64,000 nucleotides of DNA from JAAYDF01 sp964511155 (GTDB lineage Bacteria > Planctomycetota > Phycisphaerae > UBA1845 > PWPN01). Of the stretch, positions 37,700 to 46,872 are shown piece by piece. The position numbers were made by a program, and so were the translations under genes. Under the pieces are notes generated by a model. It was not told the DNA's origin and did no database searches. It worked only from the letters and a program-made list of their open reading frames with translations. The stretch is from the NCBI GenBank assembly GCA_964511155.1, contig CAZEEJ010000001.1, forward strand, positions 23,230 through 87,229, in the 5' to 3' direction. Within the stretch, counting starts at the first letter, position 1, and every line of letters starts with the position of its first letter.

Positions 37700-38374
37700 T
37701 TAATATGCGTCGGACAGAAACGGGTTCGACTTGCGTTCATTCTCGATGGTCGTCATCGGACCATGCCCCGAGTAAACGACCGTCTCCGGGGGCAGGGACA
37801 GAAGCTGCGTGCGGATGTTCGCGATGAGCCGATCCGGGTCCGAGCCCGGAAAGTCCGTCCGGCCCACGCTGCCCGCGAAGAGGGCATCGCCCGTGAAGAC
37901 CAGCCCCGCCTCCGCGCTGTAGAGCGACCGCCCGCCGGGCGAATGCCCCGACGTGTCCAGGGCGATCCAGTCGACCGCTCCCAGCCGCAACGGCTGCTGG
38001 GGGGTAAGATCCCCATCCGCCGGCGTGTTCAGGATCACGTGGAACCCGAACGGGGCGGAAAGGTTCAACGCCGGGTCCGTCAGCATCGGCTGATCCGCTT
38101 CCGCCAGCAGAACCTCTGCTTGCGGGTGGGCCTCGTGCACCGCGTCCAGGCCCGCCACGTGGTCCGCATGACCGTGTGTCAGCAGGATCTTCTCAACGGC
38201 GATGCCCTCCCGTTCGACGTAATCGAGCAGCCGCCGAACCTGGTCCCCCAGCCCGGGGTCGATGACCCACCCCACGCGCCCGCCCCCAGCGCCCGCGACG
38301 CTGACCACGTACGCGTTCTCCCCGAACATCGAGTCGATAAAGGCCTTGACCGTCACCGGTGAAGTAGTCGTCAC
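37700..38374 (-). CDS. MBL-fold hydrolase (glyoxalase II-like)
   Basis: Metallo-beta-lactamase-fold hydrolase of 224 aa. THGHADHVAG at residues 66-75 gives HxHxDH (His67, His69, Asp71, His72). SGHSPGG supplies the next His, FTGDALF the bridging Asp and YSGHGPMTTI the last His. This is the set of a binuclear glyoxalase II/YcbL-like enzyme acting on thioesters. GTG 38374 is chosen over ATG 38419 because AGGAG lies 10 bp upstream and the ATG would overlap the previous gene. It follows the amidase gene by 13 bp, so the two are probably co-transcribed. Confidence 0.87.
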   Translation of the reverse strand: MTTTSPVTVKAFIDSMFGENAYVVSVAGAGGGRVGWVIDPGLGDQVRRLLDYVEREGIAVEKILLTHGHADHVAGLDAVHEAHPQAEVLLAEADQPMLTDPALNLSAPFGFHVILNTPADGDLTPQQPLRLGAVDWIALDTSGHSPGGRSLYSAEAGLVFTGDALFAGSVGRTDFPGSDPDRLIANIRTQLLSLPPETVVYSGHGPMTTIENERKSNPFLSDAY

Positions 38375-38387
38375 GAGTCGGCCTCTC

Positions 38388-40475
38388 CTATTCCAGGCAA
38401 TCCGGGTCGCCGGGAACATCCGCCCCCGAGAAGCACCCGCGGAACTTGGTCAAATCGAGCCCGTCCACGTCGCCCTCGTTGTCCAGGTCGGCCCACTGGC
38501 AGCCGCCGCCCACGGTCACCCCCGACCCCGCGACGCAGGCCTGGAACGCACCGAAATCATCCAGGTCCACGTCGCCGTCACCGTCTCGATCCCCCGGTAC
38601 AGGCCGCGGCCCCAGAACGACCAGCGCCGCCGCATTCGACGTCGCCGACCCGTGGATGTTGGTCACCACGCAGCGGTACGCCCCGGCATCCGCCGCCGTC
38701 ACGTCCCACACCGTCATCGTCGGTGTTTGCACCATGAAGAAGTGCCCATCGTTCTGCAGATCCACTTCGTTCTTCTGCCACTGATACCCCAGCGGCGAGG
38801 TGCCGCTCGCCTGGATGCTGAACTGCACATATTCTCCCAGGTACGCGCTCTGCTCGGCCGGATGCTGGGTCACCACCGGTGCCCCGGCTACCTCGATCTG
38901 CTTGGCTGCCGTTGGGCCGAACCAACTCACTCCCTCGCGGATCATCCGCCAGTCCGTGGTGTAGGTGCCGGGCGTCGTCGGTGCGGTCATGTTGAAGGTG
39001 AACGTGTAGTTCTGGCCGGGGCGTACCTCGCCGCTGATCGTATGTCGGGTCGTGGCCGTGAAGGGATCGCTGTCGCTTACCGCCCCCAGTCTGAACCCTC
39101 GGTCGGCTCTCCACAGCACGCCGCGGTTGCGCATGGTGATGCTCACGCTGAACGTCTGCCCCGCCTGCACTTGCGTCGGCAGGTTGTCGCTCACGTACTC
39201 GTTCGAGTACTTGTCCCACGTCGGGGTCCGGCCGAAGTACTCGCACACCGCCTTGTACAGACCCCACTGCGTGGCGGAGCGGAAGAAACTGTCGGTGAGG
39301 TAAACCGCGTCTTTGCTGCAGTTGTCATGGAAGGCCAGTTCGACCAGGCACGCCGGCCGGTTCGGAATGCGGATCTCGCCGAACCCTCCCGCTGAATCCC
39401 GGGGCGCCCCGCCGTTGCGGATCGGCCAATTCGCGTCGTAAATGGCCCGGATGGCCGCATCGAGGTTGGTCTTGACCGTCTGAGCGAGCGTGAGGCTGTT
39501 CGCCTCGTGCGCCGGATGCTCCATCGCCGAGTCCCGGTAGACTTCCGTCCCGCTGGCCGTGCCGCCGCCGCCGGCGTTGGTGTGATGGGCGATGTAGATG
39601 TTCGAGCCGCGATAGTCCGCAAACAGCGGCCGGGCGCGAATGTCATCATTCGATCGGCTCGACGAGCCGGCATCGGACGTGCAGATCCCCGACGAGCTGC
39701 CGTACACCGAGCAGGGCAGCCCTGCGTTTCTCAGCCACGAATACGCCGCCATCTTCCACCACGGCGAACCGGTCGCCGACTGGCAGCAGGTCGCCTCGTT
39801 CAACTCGCGCGGCACATGCACCGCCGCGCCGTCCTGCGTCAGGTACTGGTGCAGAAACTGCATCAGCCGGATGCTGTTCGTGTCTTCGAGCACCGCCTCG
39901 CCGAACGCACACGGATCGCCCCGTTGGAACAACCAGCCGTAGGTCACGTTCCAGTATCGCCCGTGCGATGGGCCGATGGTGATGTTCAACCCTTCGAGCC
40001 CCTGGGTCGCGTCCGGGCCGATCCCGCCGGGGATCGCTTTCGGATCCGCCGGGGGCGGTTCGTTGGGGAAGTCGGCCTTCACCGGCGCCAGGTACGATGA
40101 GAGAAGCTGCCCCTCGCAGGTCAGGCGTACGTCGCGTACTTCCGGCGAGTGAACAACCAGGTCTTTGAACTGCGTGAACAGGTTCAGCAGCGCGGTCTCG
40201 TCCAAGACGTCCAGCACGTCCCGGCCGAAACGAAACTCCGCCACCCCGTCCGCCACATGCAGGGTCGGCAGCTCGACGCCTTGGGGCACCACGAGCAAAT
40301 CCGGCCACCACGCCTGCGGCGCAAAGTCGCCCTCGATCCACAGCGAAGCCGTGGGGGCCTGCACCAACCCAGGGAGCTCATCCGCGCGTGCCTGGTTCCA
40401 GATGCTCGCCGAGCACAGGATGAGTGTTCCCGCAAGGACCCGAAGACCGATGTGGCGCGTACTGCCTCTTGCCAA
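38388..40475 (-). CDS. Secreted modular amidase with Ig and dockerin-like domains
   Basis: Large exported protein of 695 aa. A signal peptide (HIGLRVLAGTLILCSASIW) is followed by a propeptide-like region. The Amidase_3 N-acetylmuramoyl-L-alanine amidase domain has GLNITIGPSHGRY, NIYIAHHTNAGGGGTASGTE (zinc His region) and CLVELAFHDN (catalytic Glu). An NBR1-like beta-sandwich (TFSVSITMRNRGVLWRADRG), an immunoglobulin-like domain (APVVTQHPAEQSAYLGEYVQ to AGAYRCVVTN) and a C-terminal dockerin-like pair (DRDGDGDVDLDDFGAF and DLDNEGDVDGLDLTKF) complete it. TTG 40475 with GGAGGTGG 5 nt upstream is the likely start. Confidence 0.85.
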   Translation of the reverse strand: MARGSTRHIGLRVLAGTLILCSASIWNQARADELPGLVQAPTASLWIEGDFAPQAWWPDLLVVPQGVELPTLHVADGVAEFRFGRDVLDVLDETALLNLFTQFKDLVVHSPEVRDVRLTCEGQLLSSYLAPVKADFPNEPPPADPKAIPGGIGPDATQGLEGLNITIGPSHGRYWNVTYGWLFQRGDPCAFGEAVLEDTNSIRLMQFLHQYLTQDGAAVHVPRELNEATCCQSATGSPWWKMAAYSWLRNAGLPCSVYGSSSGICTSDAGSSSRSNDDIRARPLFADYRGSNIYIAHHTNAGGGGTASGTEVYRDSAMEHPAHEANSLTLAQTVKTNLDAAIRAIYDANWPIRNGGAPRDSAGGFGEIRIPNRPACLVELAFHDNCSKDAVYLTDSFFRSATQWGLYKAVCEYFGRTPTWDKYSNEYVSDNLPTQVQAGQTFSVSITMRNRGVLWRADRGFRLGAVSDSDPFTATTRHTISGEVRPGQNYTFTFNMTAPTTPGTYTTDWRMIREGVSWFGPTAAKQIEVAGAPVVTQHPAEQSAYLGEYVQFSIQASGTSPLGYQWQKNEVDLQNDGHFFMVQTPTMTVWDVTAADAGAYRCVVTNIHGSATSNAAALVVLGPRPVPGDRDGDGDVDLDDFGAFQACVAGSGVTVGGGCQWADLDNEGDVDGLDLTKFRGCFSGADVPGDPDCLE

Positions 40476-40827
40476 AGAACCACCTCCGAGAAAGTGACTT
40501 CCCCACACAAAAGCCTAACCCCGGCTCCGCGACGGCGAGCCGTCTATGTCTATTGTTGTGGATTCGCCCCTCGGGGTCAATGGTCCAGGCCAGATCGTGA
40601 GGGATAAGGCATGACGGGCGGTGAGGAACGGCGCAGAATCAGGTAGGCGCGGATCAAAAAAACGCGGATAGGCGCGAATCAAAAAAATCGACGAATCGCG
40701 CACCCAACGCTCGCTCCCGCTTGCCTCTTCGCGGCCCAACCGCGCAAGGATGCACTCAACGGCTACTGAGCCAGCGGGTTATCGGGCGGGTGGGGCGTGT
40801 TCGCGGCTTCTCATTGCCCGGCGTTCC
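40476..40827. other. 352-bp spacer with short direct repeats
   Basis: No gene seen. A doubled TAGGCGCGGATCAAAAAAA / TAGGCGCGAATCAAAAAAAT sequence is at 40644-40690. Repeat family 1 copy 6 is at 40719-40733. Confidence 0.6.
40719..40733 (+). repeat. Dispersed repeat family 1 core (copy 6)
   Basis: GCTTGCCTCTTCGCG followed by GCCCAACCGCGC in the spacer between two minus-strand genes, 95 bp past the stop of the FGE-domain lipoprotein gene. Confidence 0.85.
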
Positions 40828-41952
40828 TCACTCCGCCGTGTCCGTCGGCAGGTGCAGCACGCAGCGGAACCCGACGTTGTACGCGTGGCTGTCCGGAGCG
40901 GCACTGCCCCGGGCATCGACCCGGCAACGCTGGATTGGGTCGGCGAACGAGCCGCCGCGGAGCACCTTTTGGTCGCCGCGCAGCGGGCCGACGCGGGCCT
41001 CGCGCAGATTCTTGTCGATCGGGTTGGGGTACTGCCCGTCGCCGAACTCCTTGGGGCCGCGGATCGGGGTGGGCGGATCTTCCATACTCGGGTAGGCGTA
41101 CCGGCTGGGGTCGTACCAGTCGGCGCACCATTCCCAGACGTTGCCCGCCATCTGGTGCACGCCGAACGGGCTCACTCCGCCCGCGAAGTTGAGCACCGGA
41201 GCGGTATACTCGTAGCCATCGAAGTTCTCGCGCCCCGTGGCGGCGTTGCACAGGTACCGGGTGACGTCGTTTTGCTCCTCGTTACCCCAGGGGTAGACGC
41301 GGCGGTCATCGCCCCGGGCGGCGGCTTCCCACTGGGCCTCGCTGGGCAGCGACTTCTCCGCCCAACGGCAGTAGCTCTGGGCCTCCCACCACGACACGTT
41401 CCGCACCGGGTGCAGGTTGGTGTGGTTCGGCCGCCAGTACTTCGTGTAGGCCGGCGACACCGTCCACGGATGGCCCGTCGCGCCGGTGTAGTCCGGGTCG
41501 CCTGAATCAACCGCGGAGAAGGGACACTGCGGCAGGCCCTTCGCCGCCCGCGTGTAGAACCGGTGGAACTGGGCGTTGGAAACCTCGTGCACGTCAATGT
41601 AGAAATGCGGCACGACAACCGTGCGCCCGGGCACCTCGTCCGGCCCGACACCACCGCCCATGACCAGCGTCTGCGACGGCACATACGCCATGATCATGTC
41701 ATCCTTCTCGGAGACAATGTAGCGCGGCCAGCCGGCGTAGTGGTCGTTCTCGTCATCCTGGTTGTAGTGACCGACCAGCGGGTAAAAGCCCGGCGGGAGG
41801 CTGACGCCCGGCGCCGTCACCGCCTGGTAGTCCGCCAGCGGGGAGGAACTGCCACCAGGCGGCGGCGATTGACAGCCCGTCACCCAGAGCGCCATCACCG
41901 TCGCGGCCAACAGAACCAAACCGACCCGGCCAACGCAACATCCGCGCTTCAT
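40828..41952 (-). CDS. FGE-sulfatase domain lipoprotein
   Basis: Exported lipoprotein of 374 aa. The signal peptide ends in a lipobox-like WVTGC with Cys27 as lipid site. A formylglycine-generating-enzyme-like (SUMF1/EgtB/PvdO) fold follows, with VVPHFYIDVHEVSNAQFHRF, VRNVSWWEAQSYCRWA, SLPSEAQWEAAARG and NVWEWCADWYDP. LRGGSFADPIQRCRVDARGS closes it. True FGE enzymes need a Cys pair in the last segment; only one Cys is obvious here, so oxidation of a sulfatase is doubtful. No sulfatase gene is adjacent. The ribosome site GGAG is 8 nt before ATG 41952. Confidence 0.85.
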   Translation of the reverse strand: MKRGCCVGRVGLVLLAATVMALWVTGCQSPPPGGSSSPLADYQAVTAPGVSLPPGFYPLVGHYNQDDENDHYAGWPRYIVSEKDDMIMAYVPSQTLVMGGGVGPDEVPGRTVVVPHFYIDVHEVSNAQFHRFYTRAAKGLPQCPFSAVDSGDPDYTGATGHPWTVSPAYTKYWRPNHTNLHPVRNVSWWEAQSYCRWAEKSLPSEAQWEAAARGDDRRVYPWGNEEQNDVTRYLCNAATGRENFDGYEYTAPVLNFAGGVSPFGVHQMAGNVWEWCADWYDPSRYAYPSMEDPPTPIRGPKEFGDGQYPNPIDKNLREARVGPLRGDQKVLRGGSFADPIQRCRVDARGSAAPDSHAYNVGFRCVLHLPTDTAE

Positions 41953-41996
41953 GTGTCTGTCTCCGTCAGTTGTATAAGCCCGTCTCCAACCTTGTA

Positions 41997-42020
41997 CCGG
42001 CCGCCCCCTGTGGCGGCCGG
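41997..42020. repeat. Hairpin family GGYCGCC-CCTG-GGCGRCC
   Basis: CCGGCCGCC...GGCGGCCGG with a CCCTGT centre, next to a second hairpin GGCACCGGC...GCCGGTGCC at 42021-42042. A sister copy lies at 53866-53887 before the S1 protein gene. Confidence 0.65.
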
Positions 42021-42063
42021 GCACCGGCGGGACGCCGGTGCCACACCGGTTCTGGGATAGGCT

Positions 42064-43062
42064 CTAGGGATTCGCCGCCAGTTCCCGACTCGGGTCGCTC
42101 CAATGCATGTGCCGCCCGCCGATTCGCATCACCAACAGCACTTCGCCCAACTCCTCGGCCGCCTTCACCACGTCACGGTGCGAGGCCACCACTTCTTCCG
42201 TGGCCAGCACCAGCATCCCCTTGCGGATCAGCACGTGGTCGCCTCGCAGCAGGGCCTGCACACGCTTCAACCGATCCTGCAGCGCCTGGTACTCCAGCCC
42301 CAATTCCTGCCGCCGACGCTCCCAGTCGATGAACCGCTTGTCCGTGCCCCAGAAGTTCGCCCCCGGGTCGTGTACGTCCACGCGGAAGTCCATGTACGCA
42401 TTACGGAACCGGGCCTCGGCATACTCCATCTTCCGCTCGACCACCTTCAGATCACGCAACGTGGCATCCCGGGTGCACGCCGCCCGCTCCAGGTCGGCCA
42501 CAAAAAACACCTTCTCCACCACGTCGCCTTGCTGCAACCGATGCAGGTCCAACTCGTCGATCGCCGTCCGGTAGACCTCGCCCCGGTAAGGGAACGTCTC
42601 GTTCCCCGTCACCTCGACGCGCTTGTAGTACTCGGACGGCAGGGCCACCGGAATGAACGCCCGCCGCTGGAAGACCCGGGCTGCATGGGAAAAGGCCCGC
42701 TCGATGTTCAGTTCGCCGTACACGCTCACTCCCGGCAGGCCCTCCGCCGAGGCGTACTTGAACTCGTACCGCCCCGGCGACAGGTTGAACACCGCGAACT
42801 CTTCCGGCGACTGCTCCAGCCGGTTCCCGAAGGCCCCGTACGTTGCCACCTGGTGGCTCCGCGGTGGGCACCCCTTCACCGATACGACCGCGCCGGGCGG
42901 AGAGAAAAACTGCAACTGCGTCTTGCATTGGTCGGCATAGCCGGTCTCTCCCGGGTACTGGCTGCAGCCCACCGGGGTCAGCAACGCCAAACCCATCACC
43001 ACAACCAACAGCCGCGCGATGCCGCCGAATCCCGCACCCGCAACGCCATCTGTACCTGGCAT
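42064..43062 (-). CDS. Lipoprotein of unknown function
   Basis: Unrecognised exported lipoprotein of 332 aa; the signal peptide ARLLVVVMGLALLTPVGC puts the lipid Cys at 33. Residues 50-170 look beta-rich (FFSPPGAVVSVKGCPPRSH, NLSPGRYEFKYASAEGLPGV), like a PEGA-type sandwich. Residues 195-290 are charged and helical (LRDLKVVERKMEYAEARF, RRRQELGLEYQALQDRLKRV), probably coiled coil. The tail LRGDHVLIRKGMLVLATEEV is beta again. AGGA 8 nt before ATG 43062 decides the start. It may form a transcription unit with the FGE lipoprotein gene downstream (111 bp apart, hairpins between). Confidence 0.6.
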   Translation of the reverse strand: MPGTDGVAGAGFGGIARLLVVVMGLALLTPVGCSQYPGETGYADQCKTQLQFFSPPGAVVSVKGCPPRSHQVATYGAFGNRLEQSPEEFAVFNLSPGRYEFKYASAEGLPGVSVYGELNIERAFSHAARVFQRRAFIPVALPSEYYKRVEVTGNETFPYRGEVYRTAIDELDLHRLQQGDVVEKVFFVADLERAACTRDATLRDLKVVERKMEYAEARFRNAYMDFRVDVHDPGANFWGTDKRFIDWERRRQELGLEYQALQDRLKRVQALLRGDHVLIRKGMLVLATEEVVASHRDVVKAAEELGEVLLVMRIGGRHMHWSDPSRELAANP

Positions 43063-43312
43063 GAGCACATCCTCACTTCTGTAAGGGCTTCTCTGAAACG
43101 GAGCCGTCGACAACCGGAAGGCACTCCTCTCCTGGCAGGCCCAGCCCGAGCGCCTCCGTCTCGGATCGGCCGCCGGTCGTGGCAGGCCCGGCCGTCTATC
43201 CCTCCGCCCCAGGCGGCGAGACCGGCCGGAACTTCGTCCAATGTACGCGCCCAACTCGCCCTGTCAACTCTAAAACGCGCCCCCTCCTGCGGTTATCTTA
43301 GCCCCAGGCGGG

Positions 43313-44587
43313 TCATTCGTCCGGGCGATTCAGCCGCTCGATATCCGCCCCCAGCATCCGCAGCTTCCGCTCGATCCGCTCGTACCCCCGGTCGATGTGG
43401 TACACCCGGTTCACCAGAGTCTCGCCCTTGGCCACCAGGCCCGCCAGCACCAAGGCCGCCGACGCCCGCAGATCCGATGCCATCACCGGAGCCCCGATCA
43501 ACCGTTTCACTCCCTCGACGATGACCGTTGGCCCTTCCTTTCGCAACTGGGCTCCCAGGCGGTTCAGCTCCCCCACGTGCATGAACCGGTCCGGGTAGAT
43601 CTTTTCCGTCAAGACGCTGTTCCCATCCGCCAGGCACAGCAGGGCCATGATCTGGGCCTGCAGGTCCGTCGGGAAGCCCGGGTAAGGCTGCGTCGTGATC
43701 GTCGTCGGTTCCAGACGCCGTGAGCTCGAGACCACAATCTCCTCGCCCTCACGCTCGACGTTCACCCCCACCTGCCGCAGCCGGTCCACCACCGCCAGCA
43801 GGTGCTCCAGCCGGCAGTTCCGCAGCCGCACCTCCCCGTTCGTGATCGCCCCGGCGATCATGAACGTCCCCGCCTCGATCCGGTCCGGGATCACCGTGTA
43901 GTCGCACCCCTTGAGCTGCTTGACTCCCTCCACGGTAATCCGGGGCGACCCCTGCCCCGTGATGTGGGCACCGCAGGCGTTGAGGAAGTTCGCCAAGTCG
44001 GTGACCTCCGGCTCGCAGGCCGCCGACTCGATGATCGTCCGGCCCTCCGCCAGGCAGGCCGCCATCATGATATTCGCCGTCGCCGTCACCGACGACCCGA
44101 ACGGCCCGCCCAGGAACATCTCCGTTCCCGTCAGCCGCTTGGCCTTCAGCAGCACGTCGCCGCTGATCAACTCCATGTCCGCGCCCAGCGCCCGCAGCCC
44201 CGCGACGTGCAGGTCAATCGGTCGATCCCCGATCGCGCAACCGCCCGGCATGCTCACCTGGGCCTTACGCCGCTTGGCCAGCAGGGGGCCCATCACGCAC
44301 ACGCTCGCCCGCATCCGCACCACCAGATCGTAATCCGCATGGCAGTTCATCTCGTCTTCGACCTTGAGCCGCATGGTGCCGTTGGACTCACGTTTGGTCG
44401 AGACTCCGAGCTGGTTCAGCAGATGCTCCATCGTGCGCACGTCGGCCAGGTCCGGCACGTTGTGCAGCACCACCTCGCCCTCGCACAGGATCGAGGCGGC
44501 CATGATCGGCAAGGCGGCATTCTTCGCCCCGCTGATCTCCACCGCCCCCCGCAGTCGCTTGCCCCCGCTGATCTGAAAGTAATCCAC
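43313..44587 (-). CDS. murA: UDP-GlcNAc 1-carboxyvinyltransferase
   Basis: First committed enzyme of peptidoglycan synthesis, transferring enolpyruvate from PEP to UDP-N-acetylglucosamine; 424 aa, normal length. LRGAVEISGAKNAALPIMAA gives the catalytic Lys/Asn segment. VSMPGGCAIGDRPIDLH carries Cys117, the residue that binds PEP and fosfomycin. YPGFPTDLQAQIMALL and PDRFMHVGELNRLGAQL are further MurA blocks. ATG 44587 fits the family N-terminus. Its presence fits current knowledge that planctomycetes do make peptidoglycan. It is a single gene, divergent from the esterase gene. Confidence 0.97.
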   Translation of the reverse strand: MDYFQISGGKRLRGAVEISGAKNAALPIMAASILCEGEVVLHNVPDLADVRTMEHLLNQLGVSTKRESNGTMRLKVEDEMNCHADYDLVVRMRASVCVMGPLLAKRRKAQVSMPGGCAIGDRPIDLHVAGLRALGADMELISGDVLLKAKRLTGTEMFLGGPFGSSVTATANIMMAACLAEGRTIIESAACEPEVTDLANFLNACGAHITGQGSPRITVEGVKQLKGCDYTVIPDRIEAGTFMIAGAITNGEVRLRNCRLEHLLAVVDRLRQVGVNVEREGEEIVVSSSRRLEPTTITTQPYPGFPTDLQAQIMALLCLADGNSVLTEKIYPDRFMHVGELNRLGAQLRKEGPTVIVEGVKRLIGAPVMASDLRASAALVLAGLVAKGETLVNRVYHIDRGYERIERKLRMLGADIERLNRPDE

Positions 44588-44725
44588 GGCTCCGTCCCTC
44601 GTACTCAGCCTGTCCTTGCCCCCAGACCCACTCAGCCTGTCCTTGCGTCCTGCCCCACGGTGCGGCTATCTTCTCCCCGAATCGTGCCCATGACAAGGGT
44701 CGCACGTGCAAAGATGTGCAATTTG

Positions 44726-44804
44726 AGATCCGAGTTTGGAATCTGAAATCTGATCTGGAATCTGGATCTCGAATTTCGACTCTGGAATCTCTAATCTGAA
44801 ATAC
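44726..44804. repeat. Degenerate heptamer tract (GAATCTGA type)
   Basis: About ten loose copies of (G)GAATCTGA / GATCTGGAATCT with occasional inversions. A short similar stretch (GCAATCTGCGATCTCTGATC) is at 50727-50746. Confidence 0.7.
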
Positions 44805-44847
44805 GGAACGCGGAAATGCGCTTCTTCGCGAACAAAACCCCCGCCCC

Positions 44848-44894
44848 GCTTGCCTCTTCGCGAGCAGACCGCACAACGTGCTTGCCTCTTCGCG
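44848..44894 (+). repeat. Dispersed repeat family 1, tandem pair (copies 7 and 8)
   Basis: Two exact GCTTGCCTCTTCGCG cores at 44848-44862 and 44880-44894. The second ends 17 bp before the esterase ATG, inside its leader. Confidence 0.85.
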
Positions 44895-44911
44895 ACGATC
44901 GGAGAACCGTC

Positions 44912-45670
44912 ATGCGTGCAAGAAACTTTGCCCCGCCCCTGATGCTGTGCAGCCTCACCCTCTGCATCGCGGGGTGCCGGACGCCCCAGCGCACCGTACC
45001 CTCTTCGGAGCCAACCATGACCCCCTCGTCGATGACCGCCCAGTCCTTTTCTCGTGAGATCACCCGCACGCAGAGCTACAAGTACTGGCTCTACCTGCCG
45101 CCGGGCTACTCAGCGGACCGCCCTTGGCCGCTGCTGCTCTTCCTCCACGGGGCCGGCGAACGCGGCAGCGATCTCAACCGCGTCAAGATCCACGGTCCGG
45201 CCAAACTCGCCGCCGCCGGCCGCGATTTCCCCTTCATCCTCGTTGCTCCCCAATGCCCCGCCGAAGTCTGGTGGGACCCCGAGGCCCTGACCGCGCTCCT
45301 GGACGACCTCAACGAACGCTACGCCGTTGATCCCCGTCGCGTCTACCTCACCGGCCTGAGCATGGGCGGCTATGGCACCTGGGACCTGGCGATCCGCCAA
45401 CCGGACCGCTTCGCCGCCATCGCCCCCATCTGTGGCGGCGGCATTCCTTTCCTCGCCGCGCGGCACCTCAAGGATCTCCCCACCTGGGTCTTCCACGGAG
45501 CCAAGGATCAAGTCGTCCCCATCTCTGAGTCCGAGCGCATGGTCGACGCCCTCAAAGCCGCCGGCGGCAACGTTCGCTTCACCGTCTACCCCGAGGCCGG
45601 CCACGACTCCTGGACCCAAGCCTACAACAACCCTGAGCTCTACGACTGGCTTCTCAGCCACCACCGCTGA
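44912..45670 (+). CDS. Alpha/beta-hydrolase esterase lipoprotein
   Basis: Exported lipoprotein of 252 aa; LCSLTLCIAGC places the lipid Cys at 22. The alpha/beta-hydrolase domain resembles feruloyl esterase / poly-3-hydroxybutyrate depolymerase-like enzymes. YKYWLYLPPGYSADRPWPLL and LLFLHGAGERG (oxyanion hole) come first. VYLTGLSMGGYGTWDLA has the nucleophile Ser150, VFHGAKDQVVPISES the Asp and YPEAGHDSWTQAY the His. Hydrolysis of plant-derived esters is plausible in a polysaccharide-degrading organism but not proved. GGAGAACCGTC precedes ATG 44912. Confidence 0.87.
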   Translation: MRARNFAPPLMLCSLTLCIAGCRTPQRTVPSSEPTMTPSSMTAQSFSREITRTQSYKYWLYLPPGYSADRPWPLLLFLHGAGERGSDLNRVKIHGPAKLAAAGRDFPFILVAPQCPAEVWWDPEALTALLDDLNERYAVDPRRVYLTGLSMGGYGTWDLAIRQPDRFAAIAPICGGGIPFLAARHLKDLPTWVFHGAKDQVVPISESERMVDALKAAGGNVRFTVYPEAGHDSWTQAYNNPELYDWLLSHHR

Positions 45671-45753
45671 TCCCATTCCCGGATCACCATGTAGAAACGC
45701 ACTTCGCGAGCGTATGTGGAAACGCGCCCGCTTGCGAGTAAAACCCTCGACGT

Positions 45754-45768
45754 GCTTGCCTCTTCGCG
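45754..45768 (+). repeat. Dispersed repeat family 1 core (copy 9)
   Basis: GCTTGCCTCTTCGCG with the extended flank CGAGTAAAACCCTCGACGT on the left and ACAAAAAAAACCGCG on the right. Lies between the convergent esterase and prmC genes. Confidence 0.85.
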
Positions 45769-45816
45769 ACAAAAAAAACCGCGCGACGCCAATCCGCGCG
45801 TTGCCCCTTCCCCGCA

Positions 45817-46734
45817 TCAGCCTGTCCGCACGAACTCGACCACCCGTTCATACGGATCGCTTGCGTCACGGTGCGAGCCCACGAACCGCCAGCCGCCCGC
45901 CGCCTCGAAGATCGACCGCACGTCCGCAAGCTGCTTGTGCCCGATCTCTGCCAGCAGCCATCCTTCATGCTTCAGAACGCCCGGTGCCTCCGCCGCCAGT
46001 CGCCGGTAAAGACCCAACCCGTCACTGCCGTCCTGCGTCAACGCCAGTCGCGGCTCGTGATCCCGGATATGCGGCGGGAGTGCCTCCCAGTCCGCCTCGC
46101 TGATGTACGGTGGATTCGACACCACGGCATCGAAACCCGCGGCCGGTGTGACACCCGCCGGCAATGCCACGCAGTCCGCCTGCACCACCCGCACCCGCTC
46201 TCCCAGCCCGTGCCGCTCCACGTTCCGCAAGGCCACCTGGACCGCCTCCGGGCACACGTCCCCGGCCACCAGCCGGGCGTTGGCCGCGTACTTGGCGATC
46301 GCCACCGCCGCGCAACCCGTGCCCGTACCCACGTCCAGGATCTCCCACGCCCGCTCCGGCGAAGCCCGGCAAAGATCCACCATCCGCTGCACCAGCGTCT
46401 CCGTCTCCGGACGGGGGATGAGCACCGCCGGCGTCACCTCGAACTCCAGCGAAAAAAACTCCCGCACCCCCAGCAGGTACGCGATCGGCACGTGCTTGGC
46501 CGCACTCCGCACCAACTCGCGGAACGTGCCCCGCTGTGCCTCGTCAGGCTCCACCTGCCACCGCGTGTACAGATCAATCTTCCGACATGCCAGCGCCTTG
46601 GCCAGCAGCAGTTCCGCCGCCAGCCGCCCGCCCTCGACTTGCTTCTGCTCGAACCACTGTGTGGTCCACTCCAGCAGGCGGCCGACCGTCCATACCTCCT
46701 GCCGCTCCGCCTGCTGCTCGTTGCTGTCCGCCAT
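45817..46734 (-). CDS. prmC: Release factor glutamine methyltransferase
   Basis: SAM-dependent enzyme of 305 aa that methylates the Gln of the GGQ motif of release factors. An N-terminal helical domain (RLLEWTTQWFEQKQVEGGRL, ACRKIDLYTRW) is followed by PIAYLLGVREFFSLEF, VLIPRPETETLVQ, ILDVGTGTGCAAVAIA (SAM site) and VVSNPPYISEADWE (NPPY). All PrmC signatures are present. ATG 46734 fits; a GTG three codons upstream is also in frame. The usual neighbour prfA is not in the window. Confidence 0.95.
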   Translation of the reverse strand: MADSNEQQAERQEVWTVGRLLEWTTQWFEQKQVEGGRLAAELLLAKALACRKIDLYTRWQVEPDEAQRGTFRELVRSAAKHVPIAYLLGVREFFSLEFEVTPAVLIPRPETETLVQRMVDLCRASPERAWEILDVGTGTGCAAVAIAKYAANARLVAGDVCPEAVQVALRNVERHGLGERVRVVQADCVALPAGVTPAAGFDAVVSNPPYISEADWEALPPHIRDHEPRLALTQDGSDGLGLYRRLAAEAPGVLKHEGWLLAEIGHKQLADVRSIFEAAGGWRFVGSHRDASDPYERVVEFVRTG

Positions 46735-46796
46735 GCGCGGCACTATAGCCGCCCCCCGTCCCCCCCCGCAACCGCCGCTTGTCGCCCCCTCCTCCG

Positions 46797-46812
46797 CCGC
46801 TTGCGGCTTCGC
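46797..46812 (+). repeat. Dispersed repeat family 2 core
   Basis: CCGCTTGCGGCTTCGC in the 138-bp spacer between thiC (ending at 46873) and prmC, both on the minus strand. Confidence 0.75.
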
Positions 46813-46872
46813 ACGAAACCCAGAGAAACACCCCGAGGGTACGCGCCTCCCTTCCCCGCCCCGTTGCCCCCG

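Larger units (their letters stand above)
44588..44911. other. 324-bp spacer with AATCTGA tract and family 1 pair
   Basis: Between divergent murA and esterase genes. A tract of GAATCTGA/GGATCTGGAATCT-like heptamers is at about 44726-44804. Two family 1 cores follow at 44848 and 44880, spaced 32 bp apart. Promoters for both genes must lie in this region but none is clear. Confidence 0.6.
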
